DNA from: Oscillospiraceae bacterium
GTDB taxonomy: Bacteria; Bacillota; Clostridia; UMGS1810
Length of the DNA: 35,313 nucleotides
Reading direction: 5' to 3'
NCBI GenBank assembly: GCA_015069015.1
Contig: SVJK01000017.1
Location: 1-35,313 of the forward strand
The position numbers and the translations under genes were made by a program. Shown piece by piece: positions 34,474-35,313 of this stretch. The number at the start of each line of letters is the position of its first letter. Position 1 is the first letter of the stretch. A model generated the notes under the pieces. It saw only the letters and a program-made list of their open reading frames with translations, did no database searches and was not told the DNA's origin.

Positions 34474-35313
34474 ATGGCAAAAGTTGTAACAATGGGCGAA
34501 ATTATGCTTCGCTTATCAACTCCCAATAACGAAAGATTCATTCAAGCAGACGAATTTGATGTTTGCTATGGCGGCGGTGAAGCTAATGTTGCAGTTTCAC
34601 TGGCAAACTACGGACACGATGCAGAATTCGTAACAAAAGTTCCTGCAAATCCAATAGGTGAATGTGCAGTTGCTGCTCTTCGCAAAATGAACGTTAAAAC
34701 AGACAATATTGCGCGTGGCGGTGAAAGACTCGGAATATATTTCCTTGAGACAGGTGCTGCAATGAGAGCATCCAACGTTGTATATGACAGAGCGCACTCT
34801 TCAATTTCCACAGCAGAAGCAGCAGATTTTGATTTTGATAAAATTTTTGACGGATGTGACTGGTTCCACTTCACAGGAATCACTCCTGCAGTTTCTGATA
34901 AAGCAGCAGAACTTACAGAAATTGCACTCAAAGCTGCAAAAGCTAAAGGTGTTAAAGTAAGCTGCGACCTCAACTTCAGAAAGAAACTCTGGTCAAGTGA
35001 AAAGGCACAGCGCATTATGACAAATCTCATGCAGTATGTTGATGTTTGTATCGGAAATGAAGAAGATGCTGAAAAAGTTCTTGGTTTCAAACCCGGTGAA
35101 ACAGATGTTACAAGCGGAGAACTTGAACTTGCAGGATACAAGAGCATTTTCGAACAGATGGTTGAAAAATTCAATTTTGAATATGTAATTTCATCACTTC
35201 GTGTTTCACATTCAGCATCCGATAATGGCTGGTCTGCATGTATCTATTCAAGAGACACAAAGGAATTCTATCACTCAAGAGAATACAGAATTCGTCCAAT
35301 CGTTGACCGTGTG
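34474..35313 (+). CDS. kdgK: PfkB-family sugar kinase, probable KDG kinase, 3' end missing
   Basis: Only the first 280 codons are in the window, and the frame is open to the last base. The N-terminus VVTMGEIMLRLSTP and FDVCYGGGEANVAVSLANYG are the PfkB/ribokinase substrate-binding blocks. VSCDLNFRKKLWSS and VCIGNEEDAEKVLG are the middle blocks seen in 2-keto-3-deoxygluconate kinases. The C-terminal GAGD catalytic motif lies outside the window. The KDG assignment rests on its position directly after eda; another sugar kinase is possible. The start at 34474 has ACGGAGG ten bases upstream. Confidence 0.85.
   Translation, partial: MAKVVTMGEIMLRLSTPNNERFIQADEFDVCYGGGEANVAVSLANYGHDAEFVTKVPANPIGECAVAALRKMNVKTDNIARGGERLGIYFLETGAAMRASNVVYDRAHSSISTAEAADFDFDKIFDGCDWFHFTGITPAVSDKAAELTEIALKAAKAKGVKVSCDLNFRKKLWSSEKAQRIMTNLMQYVDVCIGNEEDAEKVLGFKPGETDVTSGELELAGYKSIFEQMVEKFNFEYVISSLRVSHSASDNGWSACIYSRDTKEFYHSREYRIRPIVDRV

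Noticed and set aside
34608-35174. A 188-residue minus-strand frame opposite the sugar kinase gene
   Set aside because: The plus strand carries a clear PfkB protein; the antisense product is Ser/Ala-rich and featureless.

Overview
The window looks like chromosomal DNA from a low-GC Gram-positive anaerobe of the class Clostridia, probably a gut or rumen member. The signs are two T-box leaders, consensus sigma-A promoters (TTGACA-17-TATAAT), strong AGGAGG-type ribosome binding sites, SLH-anchored surface proteins, CUT1 sugar ABC systems without their own ATPase, and a CCA-less tRNA gene. No phage, plasmid or CRISPR genes are visible. This placement is inferred from sequence style, not from a marker gene.

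Layout. 1-1797: 3' end of an SLH surface protein. 2066-4356: fumarase (fumC) and a metallo-beta-lactamase-fold protein. 4378-15409: the most unusual part. It has a T-box leader with a leucine specifier, a LeuA-like protein that lacks the usual catalytic residues, a TIM-barrel/acyl-CoA ligase fusion, a second T-box leader (probably isoleucine), an XRE-cupin-acyl-CoA ligase fusion, an ACT-ACT-metallo-beta-lactamase fusion, a LysR regulator and a divergent SSS-family symporter. 15492-15662: tRNA-Pro(CGG) and a tRNA fragment. 15685-21835: housekeeping and single genes: a TPM-domain membrane protein, a Gfo/Idh/MocA oxidoreductase, psd and pssA for phosphatidylethanolamine, a small alarmone synthetase with a FliB-like protein, and an AraC regulator. 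22065-28028: a CUT1 ABC transporter with two tandemly duplicated binding lipoproteins. A 660-base gap between them holds a terminator, a dispersed repeat and a MITE-like element. 28267-30172: two zinc-ribbon membrane proteins. 30212-31624: pyruvate kinase. 31711-33642: an SLH-GH18 glycosidase. 33789-35313: KDPG aldolase and the 5' part of a KDG-kinase-like gene.

Main interpretation (inference). The 4.4-15.4 kb block puts two acyl-CoA ligases under tRNA-sensing leaders that appear to read leucine and isoleucine. A simple model is starvation-controlled activation of branched-chain carboxylic acids (isovalerate, 2-methylbutyrate) to CoA esters, to be reductively carboxylated to the 2-oxoacids and aminated. 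The LeuA-like protein keeps the leucine-binding regulatory domain but has lost the active-site signature, and the TIM barrel fused to the first ligase has lost most expected metal ligands, so both may be sensory or scaffolding parts. No 2-oxoacid:ferredoxin oxidoreductase or aminotransferase lies in the window, so the pathway is not shown to be complete.

Elsewhere, the ABC transporter, the oxidoreductase, and the eda-kdgK pair suggest use of plant-type glycans or uronates. The two SLH proteins at either end indicate an S-layer-type surface.
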